Shown here: positions 17,440 to 25,029 of the stretch, piece by piece
How the letters are laid out: every line of letters starts with the position of its first letter
Position numbering within the stretch: position 1 is the first letter of the stretch
Source of the DNA: Paludibacter propionicigenes
GTDB taxonomy: Bacteria; Bacteroidota; Bacteroidia; Bacteroidales; JAIFNL01
Assembly: GCA_020721325.1 (NCBI GenBank)
Contig: DYNA01000008.1
Coordinates: forward strand, 1-51,672
Length of the DNA stretch: 51,672 nt
Direction of reading: 5' to 3'
Position numbers and translations under genes: made by a program
Notes under the pieces: model-generated
Databases searched by the model: none
The model's input: the letters and a program-made list of their open reading frames with translations, nothing else
What the model was told of the DNA's origin: nothing

Positions 17440-18753
17440 TTATTTTTTGTGGTCGTTGTGAAATTGTTTTAAACGTTGCTCTAAAATAGGAAACCGCGAA
17501 GGGTGCGTTTGCGAAACACATGCCCTAATGCCTTCAATGCGCTCACTGTTTGTAATATTGAGCGAAATCGCACTGATTCCGTAGTAAAGCATTTTTTCGA
17601 GCAGCTCAATTCCGGTCATTTCAGGATAGGAATACGTAAAATAAAAACCATCGGCAATGGGTTCATCTAAGTCCTTGTCATAGACTATTTTAAAGCCATT
17701 TTCTACGAAAATACGTTTCATTTCTTTGGCTCTGCTACCGTATTCTCTTACATGTTCAACAAAATTGAATTGCCCGTCGTTTGTGGCTTTGAGCAATGCA
17801 GCCAAGCCTTTTTGTGCCGAGTGCGTAACGCCCGACGATAGCGCGTACAAAGCTCCGTAAATCATGGAATATCCAAAACCATCGGTGGCGTAATAGCGTT
17901 TTAAGTCGGGGTAGCGGCGAGTAAAAAGTTTGTTCGAAATAAGCATCATGCCAATTCTTTGTCCGGCATTGCTAAAGGATTTGGAGCTGGAAATGAGCAA
18001 GATATAATTGTCGGTATATTTTGCAACCGTTGGCTGATAAGGCGGCTGTCCGGGTTTTGAATAATCGTGCCGGAAATCCATTCCAAAATAAGCCAAGTCT
18101 TCTAAAACTATAACATCGTATTTATCAGCAAGTTCGGCAATTATTTGCAATTCTTCTTCGGTAAAAGCTATCCATGAAGGATTGTTGGGGTTAGAGTACA
18201 AAATGGTAGAAATTTTGCCGGTTTTGAAAAAATCTTCAATTTTTGCCCGCAATTTTTGTCCGCGATAATTGTAAACATCAAAGGAATAATAATTGTGTCC
18301 CAGCACTTTGCATTGCTGCTTTTGAACCGGAAAACCGGGGTCTATAAATAATGTACCCTCTCTATCTTTGTTGTTTCGATTGGCAACCATAAAGCACGCC
18401 ATTGCCCCTTGCATAGAACCAACCGTAGGCAAACAATGCTCGCTATGAACGTCAATATCGAGAAATAACTTGGCAAAACGCGAAATTTCAATTTTAAGTT
18501 GAGCATCACCTTCCATCATAGGATATTTTGAGGAAACCCCACTTTTAAGTGCCTCGATTTCAGCATCTATGGCTATTTGTGGAGGTTCTAAACCCGGTAC
18601 TCCCATTTCCATTCTAATAAATTTTTCGCCACTTCGGGCTTCAATTCGATTTACTAAACGGACTATTTCTCTGATAGTTGCATTGCCCACAATAGGCAAG
18701 CCGCTTTTTTCAATTTCTTCTTTTACAATTTCATAATTAATTGGAGTATTCAT
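17440..18753 (-). CDS. Class I/II PLP-dependent aminotransferase
   Basis: The 437-residue product is a fold-type I aminotransferase: KYPMMEGDAQLKIEISRF, PTVGSMQGAMACF, a YSNPNNPSW substrate-side motif near residue 190, LEDLAYFGMDF with the PLP-contacting Asp/Tyr, and the PLP-lysine segment ISSSKSFSNAGQRIG near residue 255. It precedes all four oxidoreductase subunits on the same strand, so it probably supplies the 2-oxo acid that they oxidise. This is the standard order for fermenting amino acids by transamination and ferredoxin-linked decarboxylation. The amino-acid specificity is not readable. A possible attenuator lies upstream. Confidence 0.88.
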   Translation of the reverse strand: MNTPINYEIVKEEIEKSGLPIVGNATIREIVRLVNRIEARSGEKFIRMEMGVPGLEPPQIAIDAEIEALKSGVSSKYPMMEGDAQLKIEISRFAKLFLDIDVHSEHCLPTVGSMQGAMACFMVANRNNKDREGTLFIDPGFPVQKQQCKVLGHNYYSFDVYNYRGQKLRAKIEDFFKTGKISTILYSNPNNPSWIAFTEEELQIIAELADKYDVIVLEDLAYFGMDFRHDYSKPGQPPYQPTVAKYTDNYILLISSSKSFSNAGQRIGMMLISNKLFTRRYPDLKRYYATDGFGYSMIYGALYALSSGVTHSAQKGLAALLKATNDGQFNFVEHVREYGSRAKEMKRIFVENGFKIVYDKDLDEPIADGFYFTYSYPEMTGIELLEKMLYYGISAISLNITNSERIEGIRACVSQTHPSRFPILEQRLKQFHNDHKK

Positions 18754-18840
18754 CTTTTTTTAGTTGTAAAAAAGTTTTTTTTTTGAAAAATAACTGGTTT
18801 TCTTTTTTTAAAACATAGAAATTTTGCCCAAATAAAACAC

Positions 18841-18871
18841 AAAAAGGCAACTTATGCCTTGTTGCCTTTTT
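18841..18871 (-). terminator. Attenuator-like terminator in the aminotransferase leader
   Basis: A perfect 11-base stem, AAAAAGGCAAC (18841-18851) and GTTGCCTTTTT (18861-18871), encloses a nine-base loop. It ends in T5 on the minus strand and lies 88 bases before the aminotransferase start. No gene ends near it on either strand, so its natural role would be premature termination of the aminotransferase transcript. The leader frame next to it stops inside the stem. Confidence 0.6.
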
Positions 18872-18929
18872 ATTCACATAAAAAAACGTATTGAAATAGT
18901 GATAGTTCGTATGTGAAAATGGATTTCAT
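18870..18929 (-). CDS. Putative aromatic-rich leader peptide
   Basis: A 19-codon frame encodes MKSIFTYELSLFQYVFLCE, with three Phe and two Tyr, and its TAA stop overlaps the left side of the terminator stem. An eight-base stem inside it, TTCACATA (18910-18917) with TATGTGAA (18873-18880), could compete with a TTTTTA:TAAAAA pairing that takes bases from the terminator. The pattern is that of a leader peptide attenuator responding to Phe/Tyr-tRNA. TTT codons are common in AT-rich DNA, so the enrichment alone is weak. No good promoter was seen upstream. Confidence 0.4.
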   Translation of the reverse strand: MKSIFTYELSLFQYVFLCE

Positions 18930-19547
18930 GTTTTTGTTTATAATTGTAAGTTTTAAACTAAAATTTATTTGTTGAAGTTTTTTTTATAAAAAAAAATTTT
19001 CCTTCCAAAAAAAATGTTTGTAAGTTTTGTACAAAGTTTAAAAAGTTTTTTTAAATATACTAATTATTTTAAGATACTTTTGTCTTTTGATTTTTATATA
19101 ATTGTATTTCAGTTTATTATAAAAACATTTTTTAAAACATATAGTTTAAAAAAGCTATTTTTTAATGAAAATTTAACATTTTTTTTGATTTATAAATTTA
19201 TAAAAGAGTCCTTTTTTTATAAAATTGAATTTTTTTTTTTTAAAGTCATTCTTTTTTGAAACTGTAAATCTAACCTTTATTTTTCAAAAATTTAACATCA
19301 AATTAATTTTACAATACATTTTTGCATTAAAAAAAGACAAAATTGAGATTAAAAAATTTGTTTTTTTTGAATTTCAGGGCATTTTTAATTATTTATTTAT
19401 TATAGAATTTAGATATGTTAAAATTATTAAATAACAGATAATCAGTATTTTAAATTATTTTTTTTTTCAAAAAAAAACTTTTTTAAAAAAAATAAAAAAA
19501 AAACAAAAAAAATGATGTTAAAATTAGGTTATTAAAAAAATTAAAAT
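18930..19547. other. Long AT-rich intergenic region
   Basis: About 600 bases are dominated by T/A homopolymers. Open frames here translate into Phe/Ile/Lys-rich strings with no domain features and are judged non-coding. No tRNA, structured RNA or repeat was recognised. Confidence 0.6.
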
Positions 19548-19555
19548 TATATTTG
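19548..19555 (+). promoter_or_regulatory. Putative -7 element for small DNA-binding gene
   Basis: TATATTTG matches TAnnTTTG, followed by GTGC, about 94 bases before the start codon at 19649. No -33 TTTG is found at the right spacing. Confidence 0.35.
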
Positions 19556-19597
19556 TGCAAACTAAAAACTAAAAAAATCATGGACTAATAAAAAAAC

Positions 19598-19624
19598 GGA
19601 TAAATTTGCAAGGCAAATTTATCC
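19598..19624. promoter_or_regulatory. Perfect 12-base palindrome in 5' leader
   Basis: GGATAAATTTGC (19598-19609), the loop AAG, and GCAAATTTATCC (19613-19624) form a perfect inverted repeat, ending 24 bases before the start codon. It could be an operator for the DNA-binding protein encoded next, or an RNA hairpin hindering its translation. Each arm contains TAAATTTG, a -7 promoter match, once on each strand. Confidence 0.7.
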
Positions 19625-19648
19625 ATAACTCATTAAAAAGTAAAAGCT

Positions 19649-19897
19649 ATGACAATAACATTCAATGAACTAAGAAGAATTAAAGACAGTCTTCCTTCAG
19701 GAAGCATAAGAAAAATAGCCGACGAATTAGACCTTCCGGTTGAAACAGTTCGCAATTACTTCGGCTCAACTTATAAAGATGGGAAAACGATTGGTGTGCA
19801 TATAGAGCAAGGTCCCGATGGAGGCATTGTAGTTCTTGATGACGATACTATTCTTAACATGGCAAGAACTATTATTGAACAGGATAATTTGAATTAA
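19649..19897 (+). CDS. Small Bacteroidota DNA-binding protein (HTH-like)
   Basis: The 82-residue product has an N-terminal helix-turn-helix-like segment, FNELRRIKDSLPSGSIRKIA followed by DELDLPVETVRNYFG. The second half, IEQGPDGGIVVLDDDTILNM, is an acidic turn-strand region. Proteins of this size and layout are widespread in Bacteroidota and are annotated only as DNA-binding protein. A perfect palindrome in its leader suggests autoregulation, though this is inference. It is monocistronic and ends at a strong terminator. Confidence 0.8.
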   Translation: MTITFNELRRIKDSLPSGSIRKIADELDLPVETVRNYFGSTYKDGKTIGVHIEQGPDGGIVVLDDDTILNMARTIIEQDNLN

Positions 19898-19963
19898 AAA
19901 AAATGGATTAATTTATATTTAAGTTTTATTAAAGAATCAGATTTCATTTTTTAAATTAGTGTT

Positions 19964-19987
19964 TACCCGAAAAGTTTTTTTCGGGTA
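19964..19987. terminator. Bidirectional intrinsic terminator
   Basis: TACCCGAAAA (19964-19973) pairs with TTTTCGGGTA (19978-19987) around the loop GTTT, followed by a T-run on the plus strand. It separates the DNA-binding gene from the convergent omega-amidase gene. Confidence 0.9.
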
Positions 19988-20002
19988 TTTTTTTTATTTT
20001 TA

Positions 20003-20767
20003 TTAAAGTTCTATATTAAATTTATCGGCATCGGCTTGTATTGCAAAAAAATGTCGATAATTATCTTGTTCTGATTTATTTAATATCTGATTTTCAATGC
20101 TTTCTGTTTCATTAATTGAATTTAAAATTTCACCTTTGGGCGAAATAATTAAGCTGTTTCCATTGTATTGATAACCGTTTCCATCGTTTCCTATTCGGTT
20201 TACACCTATTGTATAGCATTGATTTTCAATGGCTCTGGCTTGCAGTAGCGTTCGCCAATGAGCTATTCGTTTGCTGGGCCAGTTGGCAATGTAAATGAGC
20301 AAATCGTAATCGTTTTTGCACCTCGACCAAACCGGAAAACGCAAATCGTAACAAATTAATGGTAAAATTCGCCAATTTTTGTATTCAATGATTTTCCGGT
20401 TCTTTCCGGCTGTAAGAGCATTTTTTTCGGTGGTTCCGAATAAATGTCTTTTGTCGTAATATTCTGAAGAACCATCGGGTTTTACAAAAATAAGTCGGTT
20501 TTTGTAAATTCCATTTTCATTGAAAATAATGCTTGCCAAAATGGCAGCTTTGCGTTCTAAAGCTTTGTTTTTAAGCCAATTAAAAGCTTTTCCATTTTCA
20601 TTTTCTGCTACTTTTGAAGCATTGGGAGTGAATCCGGTTGTGAACATTTCGGGCAAAATAATTAAATCGGTTTGAGAGTCGATTTTGTTTATTAACTTAT
20701 TGAAATAAAATAAGTTAGCGTCAATGTCTTCCCAAAAAAGTTGAGTTTGAATGGTGCTTATTTTCAT
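20003..20767 (-). CDS. Nitrilase-superfamily omega-amidase, YafV type
   Basis: The start is set at 20767, giving MKISTIQTQLFWEDIDAN, the usual N-terminus; a longer in-frame start would add 14 unmatched residues. The protein of about 254 residues carries the Glu-Lys-Cys triad: LPEMFTTGF (Glu), YDKRHLFGTTE (Lys) and LPLICYDLRFPVWSR (Cys), plus ANWPSKRIAHWRTLLQARAI and GVNRIGNDGNG. These match YafV/omega-amidase, which hydrolyses 2-oxoglutaramate or 2-oxosuccinamate left by glutamine or asparagine transaminases. It is last in the group with the acyltransferase and rfb genes, although its chemistry fits amino-acid salvage. Confidence 0.88.
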   Translation of the reverse strand: MKISTIQTQLFWEDIDANLFYFNKLINKIDSQTDLIILPEMFTTGFTPNASKVAENENGKAFNWLKNKALERKAAILASIIFNENGIYKNRLIFVKPDGSSEYYDKRHLFGTTEKNALTAGKNRKIIEYKNWRILPLICYDLRFPVWSRCKNDYDLLIYIANWPSKRIAHWRTLLQARAIENQCYTIGVNRIGNDGNGYQYNGNSLIISPKGEILNSINETESIENQILNKSEQDNYRHFFAIQADADKFNIEL

Positions 20768-20814
20768 TGAAAGGCTTAATATAAAATGACCGTTTTTTTT
20801 ATGCTGCAAAAAAA

Positions 20815-21360
20815 TTAATATCCAAAATTTTCGGGGTATTTTGCTGTGTATTTTGAATATCGGCGTTTAAGTTCTGCCATGTCGGTGTCAACATTGTCGG
20901 TGAGCGTAAGTGGCTCAGCTTCAACACCTACCTCTTTTGTTTTGTAATCGATGTATCCTAAATAAACGGGTACACCCGCTTTTTTAGCAATGTGGTGAAA
21001 GCCTTTTTTCCATTCTACGCGGCGCGAGCGTGAGCCTTCGGGCGTAATGGCTAAAATAAAGTTTTCGTGTTTATTAAATTCAGCAATTGTATCTTCTATG
21101 AGTGATGTTTTTCGGCTTCTATCTACCGGAATCCCGCCCATAAATCGTGTTACAATTCCAATTGGAAATACAAAAAGTTCTTTTTTGATAAAAATTTTGG
21201 GGTCCATTTTCACGATAAAATTAAACATCTTTCCCACCAAAAAATCCCAATTGCTTGTGTGCGGAGCTTGCAAAACGATGTATTTTTTTTCGGTTGGAAC
21301 TATTCCTGTTATCTTCCAATTGGTAAGAGCGAAAAAAATTTTTCCTAAAAAAGTTTTCAT
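20815..21360 (-). CDS. PlsC-like 1-acyl-glycerol-3-phosphate acyltransferase family protein
   Basis: The 181-residue product has the acyltransferase H-x4-D motif in APHTSNWDF near residue 35, MGGIPVDRSRK near residue 75 and ITPEGSRSR near residue 105. It lacks the N-terminal membrane helices of larger PlsC enzymes and belongs to the short Bacteroidota subgroup. Its acceptor may be lysophosphatidic acid or an envelope lipid. Its start codon overlaps the stop of rfbD by four bases (ATGA), so the two are translationally coupled. Confidence 0.85.
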   Translation of the reverse strand: MKTFLGKIFFALTNWKITGIVPTEKKYIVLQAPHTSNWDFLVGKMFNFIVKMDPKIFIKKELFVFPIGIVTRFMGGIPVDRSRKTSLIEDTIAEFNKHENFILAITPEGSRSRRVEWKKGFHHIAKKAGVPVYLGYIDYKTKEVGVEAEPLTLTDNVDTDMAELKRRYSKYTAKYPENFGY

Positions 21361-22244
21361 AGATTTATATTTTTATTGTTATTTTCTATAATTGCGATAC
21401 ATTTTTGTAAACTTTTTTTCCAATAAGGAATTTCTAAACCAAAGGTTTTTTTTATTTTTTCTTTGCAAAGTACGCTAAAATGAGGTCTTTGAGCCGGAGT
21501 TGGATATTTTTGTGTTTCAATGGAATTGATTTTGCAATTGCTTTTAATCATTAGGGTTATTTCGGTTGCAAAATCGTACCAACTGCAAACGCCTTGATTG
21601 GAAAAATGATAAATTTCTTTTTCAAAAACGCCTGTAAGTCGGTAATTTTCAATTATTTTCATTATCGCTTCGGCTAAATCGGCTGCATAAGTAGGTGTTC
21701 CGATTTGGTCTCCTACTACATTTAATTCTTCGCGTTCATTTGAAAGCCGCATGATGGTTTTTACAAAATTATTTCCAAAAGATGAATAAAGCCAAGACGT
21801 GCGAATGATAATTGAATCTACCGGTTTATTTTTTAAAATATTTTCACCGTCAAGTTTAGTTTTTCCGTAAACAGAGTTGGGACTGGTAATTTCGTCTTCT
21901 TTGTAAGGGCGATAGTGTGTGCCATCGAACACATAATCAGTGGAAATATGAATGATTTTGATGTTTTTTTCAATGGCTTTATCCGCTAAAATTTCAACGG
22001 CTTTAACATTGATGAGTTGAGCTAAATTGCTTTCGGTTTCGGCTAAATCGACCGAAGTGTAAGCGGCGCAGTTTACAATTAAATCGATTTTATTTTGATT
22101 GAAAAAATTATCAACAGCCTGATAATTAGTCAAATCAAGCTCATCAATATCGGTTAAGAAATATGTGTGGCATGAAAAGCCTTTAGAAAGGATTTTAATT
22201 TCGCTTCCCAATTGCCCTTTTGCACCGGTAACAAGAATATTCAT
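21357..22244 (-). CDS. rfbD: dTDP-4-dehydrorhamnose reductase
   Basis: The 295-residue short-chain dehydrogenase starts MNILVTGAKGQLGSEIK, an NADPH-binding GxxGxxG motif. It has NCAAYTSVDLAE, ISTDYVFDGTHYRPY and the active-site pair SVYGKTKLDGE (Tyr-x3-Lys) near residue 128, all typical of RmlD. It performs the last step to dTDP-L-rhamnose. It is adjacent to rfbC and rfbA and overlaps the acyltransferase gene downstream. The rfbB dehydratase is not in this cluster. Confidence 0.93.
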   Translation of the reverse strand: MNILVTGAKGQLGSEIKILSKGFSCHTYFLTDIDELDLTNYQAVDNFFNQNKIDLIVNCAAYTSVDLAETESNLAQLINVKAVEILADKAIEKNIKIIHISTDYVFDGTHYRPYKEDEITSPNSVYGKTKLDGENILKNKPVDSIIIRTSWLYSSFGNNFVKTIMRLSNEREELNVVGDQIGTPTYAADLAEAIMKIIENYRLTGVFEKEIYHFSNQGVCSWYDFATEITLMIKSNCKINSIETQKYPTPAQRPHFSVLCKEKIKKTFGLEIPYWKKSLQKCIAIIENNNKNINL

Positions 22245-22262
22245 GGTTTTTTTGTAAAAAAA

Positions 22263-22814
22263 TTAATTTTTTAAAGCAATAAATTCAGCTAAAGTAGGAT
22301 TTTTTTTGTCTTTTAAAGAAACAATTTGCCTTTCAAACGGAATTTGCCAATCAATACTTAAATCCTTGTCATTGAATAAGATACCTCCATCGGCAGTGGG
22401 CATATAAATATTGTCGCATTTGTATTCGATAATAGCCGAAGCACTTAAAACCGAATATCCATGAGCAAATCCGCGTGGAATAAGTAATTGCAAATTGTTT
22501 TCATCATTTAGTTCGATGCTGAAAACTTTGCCGAAAGTAGCCGAATTGGGTCTTAAATCTACGGCAACATCTTTAATGCGTCCCGACAAAACTCTTACCA
22601 ATTTGGCTTGAGCATATTCTCCTTTTTGAAAGTGCAATCCGCGAATAACTCCGTATTGCGATTTGGCTTGATTGTCTTGTATGAAATTGTATATCAGATT
22701 GTTATCTGAAAATTTCGTTTGGCTATAACTTTCAAAAAAATAACCTCTTTCATCAAAAAAAAGTTTGGGTTCTACAATAAATAAATCCGGTATTTCGGTT
22801 TTGATTAAATTCAT
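22263..22814 (-). CDS. rfbC: dTDP-4-dehydrorhamnose 3,5-epimerase
   Basis: The 183-residue product matches RmlC in length and sequence: FDERGYFFESYSQ, GVIRGLHFQKGEYAQAKLVR with the catalytic His region near residue 60, GRIKDVAVDLR, and IPRGFAHGYSVLS. This cupin epimerises the dTDP-4-keto-6-deoxyglucose intermediate. It lies 12 bases after rfbA and 18 before rfbD on the minus strand, so it is part of one operon. Confidence 0.94.
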   Translation of the reverse strand: MNLIKTEIPDLFIVEPKLFFDERGYFFESYSQTKFSDNNLIYNFIQDNQAKSQYGVIRGLHFQKGEYAQAKLVRVLSGRIKDVAVDLRPNSATFGKVFSIELNDENNLQLLIPRGFAHGYSVLSASAIIEYKCDNIYMPTADGGILFNDKDLSIDWQIPFERQIVSLKDKKNPTLAEFIALKN

Positions 22815-22826
22815 TTTTATAAAAAA

Positions 22827-23714
22827 TTAATATTCAAAAGTTTTGATTTTTCCTTCGGCTATTCGGAGTAAATATTCTCCGTATTGATTGTTTTTTAGCG
22901 CATTAGCTAAAGTAAACAATTTTTCTTTGTTGATGTATTTGCGCGAAAAAGCAATTTCTTCGATGCAAGCAACTTTTAATCCTTGCCGATTTTCTATGGA
23001 AGCTATGTAATTTGAAGCTTCGAGCAGGCTTTCGTGTGTGCCGGTGTCGAGCCATGCCATTCCACGTCCCAGTAGTTTTACGTGTAAACGATTTTCTTCC
23101 AAGTAGATACGATTGAGGTCGGTTATTTCTAATTCGCCACGAGCAGAGGGTTTTAAGTTTTTTGCTTTTTCAACTACATCATTTCCATAAAAATACAATC
23201 CGGTAACGGCATAGTTGGATTTTGGTTGTTTGGGTTTTTCTTCAATGCTTATAGCACTCTGATTTTCATCAAATTCTACAACTCCGTAGCGCGATGCATC
23301 GTTTACAAAATAGCCAAAAACCATAGCACCGGTTTTGAGCTTTGCTGCCTCTTTGAGCATACCCGAAAGTCCATAACCATGAAAAATATTGTCGCCTAAA
23401 ATTAAACAAACCGGCTGATTGTCAATAAATTGCTCTCCAATAATGAAAGCTTGTGCCAATCCATCGGGCGAAGGCTGAATGGCATATTCAAGTTGAATGC
23501 CTACTTGTGAACCATCTCCAAGTAAATCTTCGTAAAGGTGTATGTCTTGAGGAGTAGAAATAATTAAAATTTCTCTAATTCCGGCAAGCATTAGAACCGA
23601 TAACGGATAGTAAATCATCGGTTTATCGTAAACCGGAATGATTTGTTTCGAGATGCTTTTGGTTATTGGATATAAACGAGTTCCGGCACCACCGGCAAGA
23701 ATAATACCTTTCAT
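22827..23714 (-). CDS. rfbA: Glucose-1-phosphate thymidylyltransferase
   Basis: The 295-residue product has the nucleotidyltransferase signature [17 protein letters not shown] and the activation site [20 protein letters not shown], then [33 protein letters not shown] and [15 protein letters not shown], as in RmlA. It makes dTDP-glucose from glucose-1-phosphate and dTTP. It is the first gene of the rfbA-C-D-acyltransferase-amidase run, with a -7 match about 80 bases upstream. Confidence 0.95.
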   Translation of the reverse strand: MKGIILAGGAGTRLYPITKSISKQIIPVYDKPMIYYPLSVLMLAGIREILIISTPQDIHLYEDLLGDGSQVGIQLEYAIQPSPDGLAQAFIIGEQFIDNQPVCLILGDNIFHGYGLSGMLKEAAKLKTGAMVFGYFVNDASRYGVVEFDENQSAISIEEKPKQPKSNYAVTGLYFYGNDVVEKAKNLKPSARGELEITDLNRIYLEENRLHVKLLGRGMAWLDTGTHESLLEASNYIASIENRQGLKVACIEEIAFSRKYINKEKLFTLANALKNNQYGEYLLRIAEGKIKTFEY

Positions 23715-23787
23715 GCTTTGTATTTTTTTATAATAATTTGGCTCAAATATTTTGTTTTTTTATATGAAAAATTAAAATATAAGTTCG

Positions 23788-23795
23788 CAAAACTA
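23788..23795 (-). promoter_or_regulatory. Putative -7 element for rfbA operon
   Basis: On the minus strand TAGTTTTG, followed by CGAAC, matches TAnnTTTG, 74 bases before the rfbA start. No matching -33 element was found. Confidence 0.4.
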
Positions 23796-23905
23796 AAAAA
23801 GATTTCTATAAAGAAAAAATTGTTATGAAATAAAATAGAATTATTTTTGTTAAAAAAGTCGGTTTATTTTTTGAAAAAATAAGATAAAATTTTAGAATCA
23901 ACTTT

Positions 23906-24847
23906 TTAAAGTTCGTTAAGCAAATTTTCAAAATATTGAATGGTTTTTATCAAACCTTCTTCCAATTGAATTTTGGGTTGCCACCCGTTTAGTTTTTCTT
24001 TAGCCAATGAAATATCGGGTTGTCGTTGAGTTGGGTCGTCGGAAGGTAGTGGTTGATGAATAATTTTCGATTTTGAATTGGTAAGTTTGATAACTTTTTC
24101 AGCTAATTCCATGATAGTAAACTCATTAGGATTTCCAATATTCACCGGACCAGTAAAATTTTCGGTAGCCATCATACGAACCATTCCTTCAACTAAATCA
24201 TCAACATATTGAAAACTACGTGTTTGTGAGCCTTCACCATAAACCGTAATATCTTCGCCTTTTAAAGCTTGAATGATGAAATTGGAAACCACTCTGCCGT
24301 CGTTTGGGTGCATGCGCGGACCATAAGTGTTAAAAATACGGATAATTTTAATGTCCACTCCGTTTTGTCGGTGGTAATCTGTAAAAAGTGTTTCGGCACA
24401 ACGCTTTCCTTCGTCGTAGCACGAGCGAATGCCGATGGGATTGACGTGTCCCCAGTAAGTTTCCTTTTGCGGGTGAATTTTTGGGTCGCCGTAAACTTCG
24501 CTTGTTGAAGCCTGTAAAATTCGTGCTTTGGTGCGTTTGGCAAGTCCGAGCATATTTATTGCGCCCATTACCGAAGTTTTAATGGTTTTAATGGCATTGA
24601 ACTGATAATGAATGGGTGAGGCGGGGCAAGCTAAATTGTAAATTTCGTCCACTTCGGCAAAATAGGGCATGGTAACATCGTGCCTAACTACCTCAAAATA
24701 AGGGTTTCCGATTAAGTGAGCAATGTTTCGTTTTTCACCTGTAAAATAATTATCTAAGCAAATTACTTCATTGTCCTCATTTAAAAGCCTTTCGCACAAA
24801 TGCGAGCCTACAAAACCTGCACCACCGGTTATTAAAATTCGTTTCAT
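23906..24847 (-). CDS. UDP-glucuronate decarboxylase (UDP-xylose synthase)
   Basis: The 313-residue extended SDR protein has [20 protein letters not shown], then [55 protein letters not shown] (Tyr-x3-Lys catalytic pair near residue 148) and GDGS-like [17 protein letters not shown]. These are the hallmarks of UXS-type decarboxylase rather than RfbB or GalE. It converts UDP-glucuronate to UDP-xylose, using the product of the ugd gene upstream on the same strand. A terminator-like hairpin separates the two. Confidence 0.92.
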   Translation of the reverse strand: MKRILITGGAGFVGSHLCERLLNEDNEVICLDNYFTGEKRNIAHLIGNPYFEVVRHDVTMPYFAEVDEIYNLACPASPIHYQFNAIKTIKTSVMGAINMLGLAKRTKARILQASTSEVYGDPKIHPQKETYWGHVNPIGIRSCYDEGKRCAETLFTDYHRQNGVDIKIIRIFNTYGPRMHPNDGRVVSNFIIQALKGEDITVYGEGSQTRSFQYVDDLVEGMVRMMATENFTGPVNIGNPNEFTIMELAEKVIKLTNSKSKIIHQPLPSDDPTQRQPDISLAKEKLNGWQPKIQLEEGLIKTIQYFENLLNEL

Positions 24848-24866
24848 TTTCTTTTTTTATTTTAAA

Positions 24867-24902
24867 AAAAATTGAAGTTTACCAAGTAAAACTTCAATTT
24901 TT
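24867..24902 (-). terminator. Intrinsic terminator between ugd and UDP-xylose synthase gene
   Basis: AAAAATTGAAGTTT (24867-24880) pairs perfectly with AAACTTCAATTTTT (24889-24902) over 14 bases, loop ACCAAGTA. Read on the minus strand it is followed by T8, 20 bases before the next start codon. Confidence 0.85.
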
Positions 24903-25029
24903 TTGTATAGAAATCATTTTTTTATAAAAGAAATTATATAAAATGGTATTTATATGTAATTTTTTTTATGAAATTATATATGTTACCATAAAATTTTGAA
25001 AAGTTAAATAGAGTTTAAAAATAACCTTT

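Noticed and set aside
19014..19434. Two open frames in the AT-rich gap before the DNA-binding gene
   Set aside because: Products are strings of Phe, Ile, Lys and Leu with no domain, start signal or neighbour logic; expected by chance in this composition.
24848..25029. A possible leader-peptide attenuator before the UDP-xylose synthase gene
   Set aside because: The hairpin is well placed as the ugd terminator, and the short frames before it have six or seven codons with no amino-acid bias.
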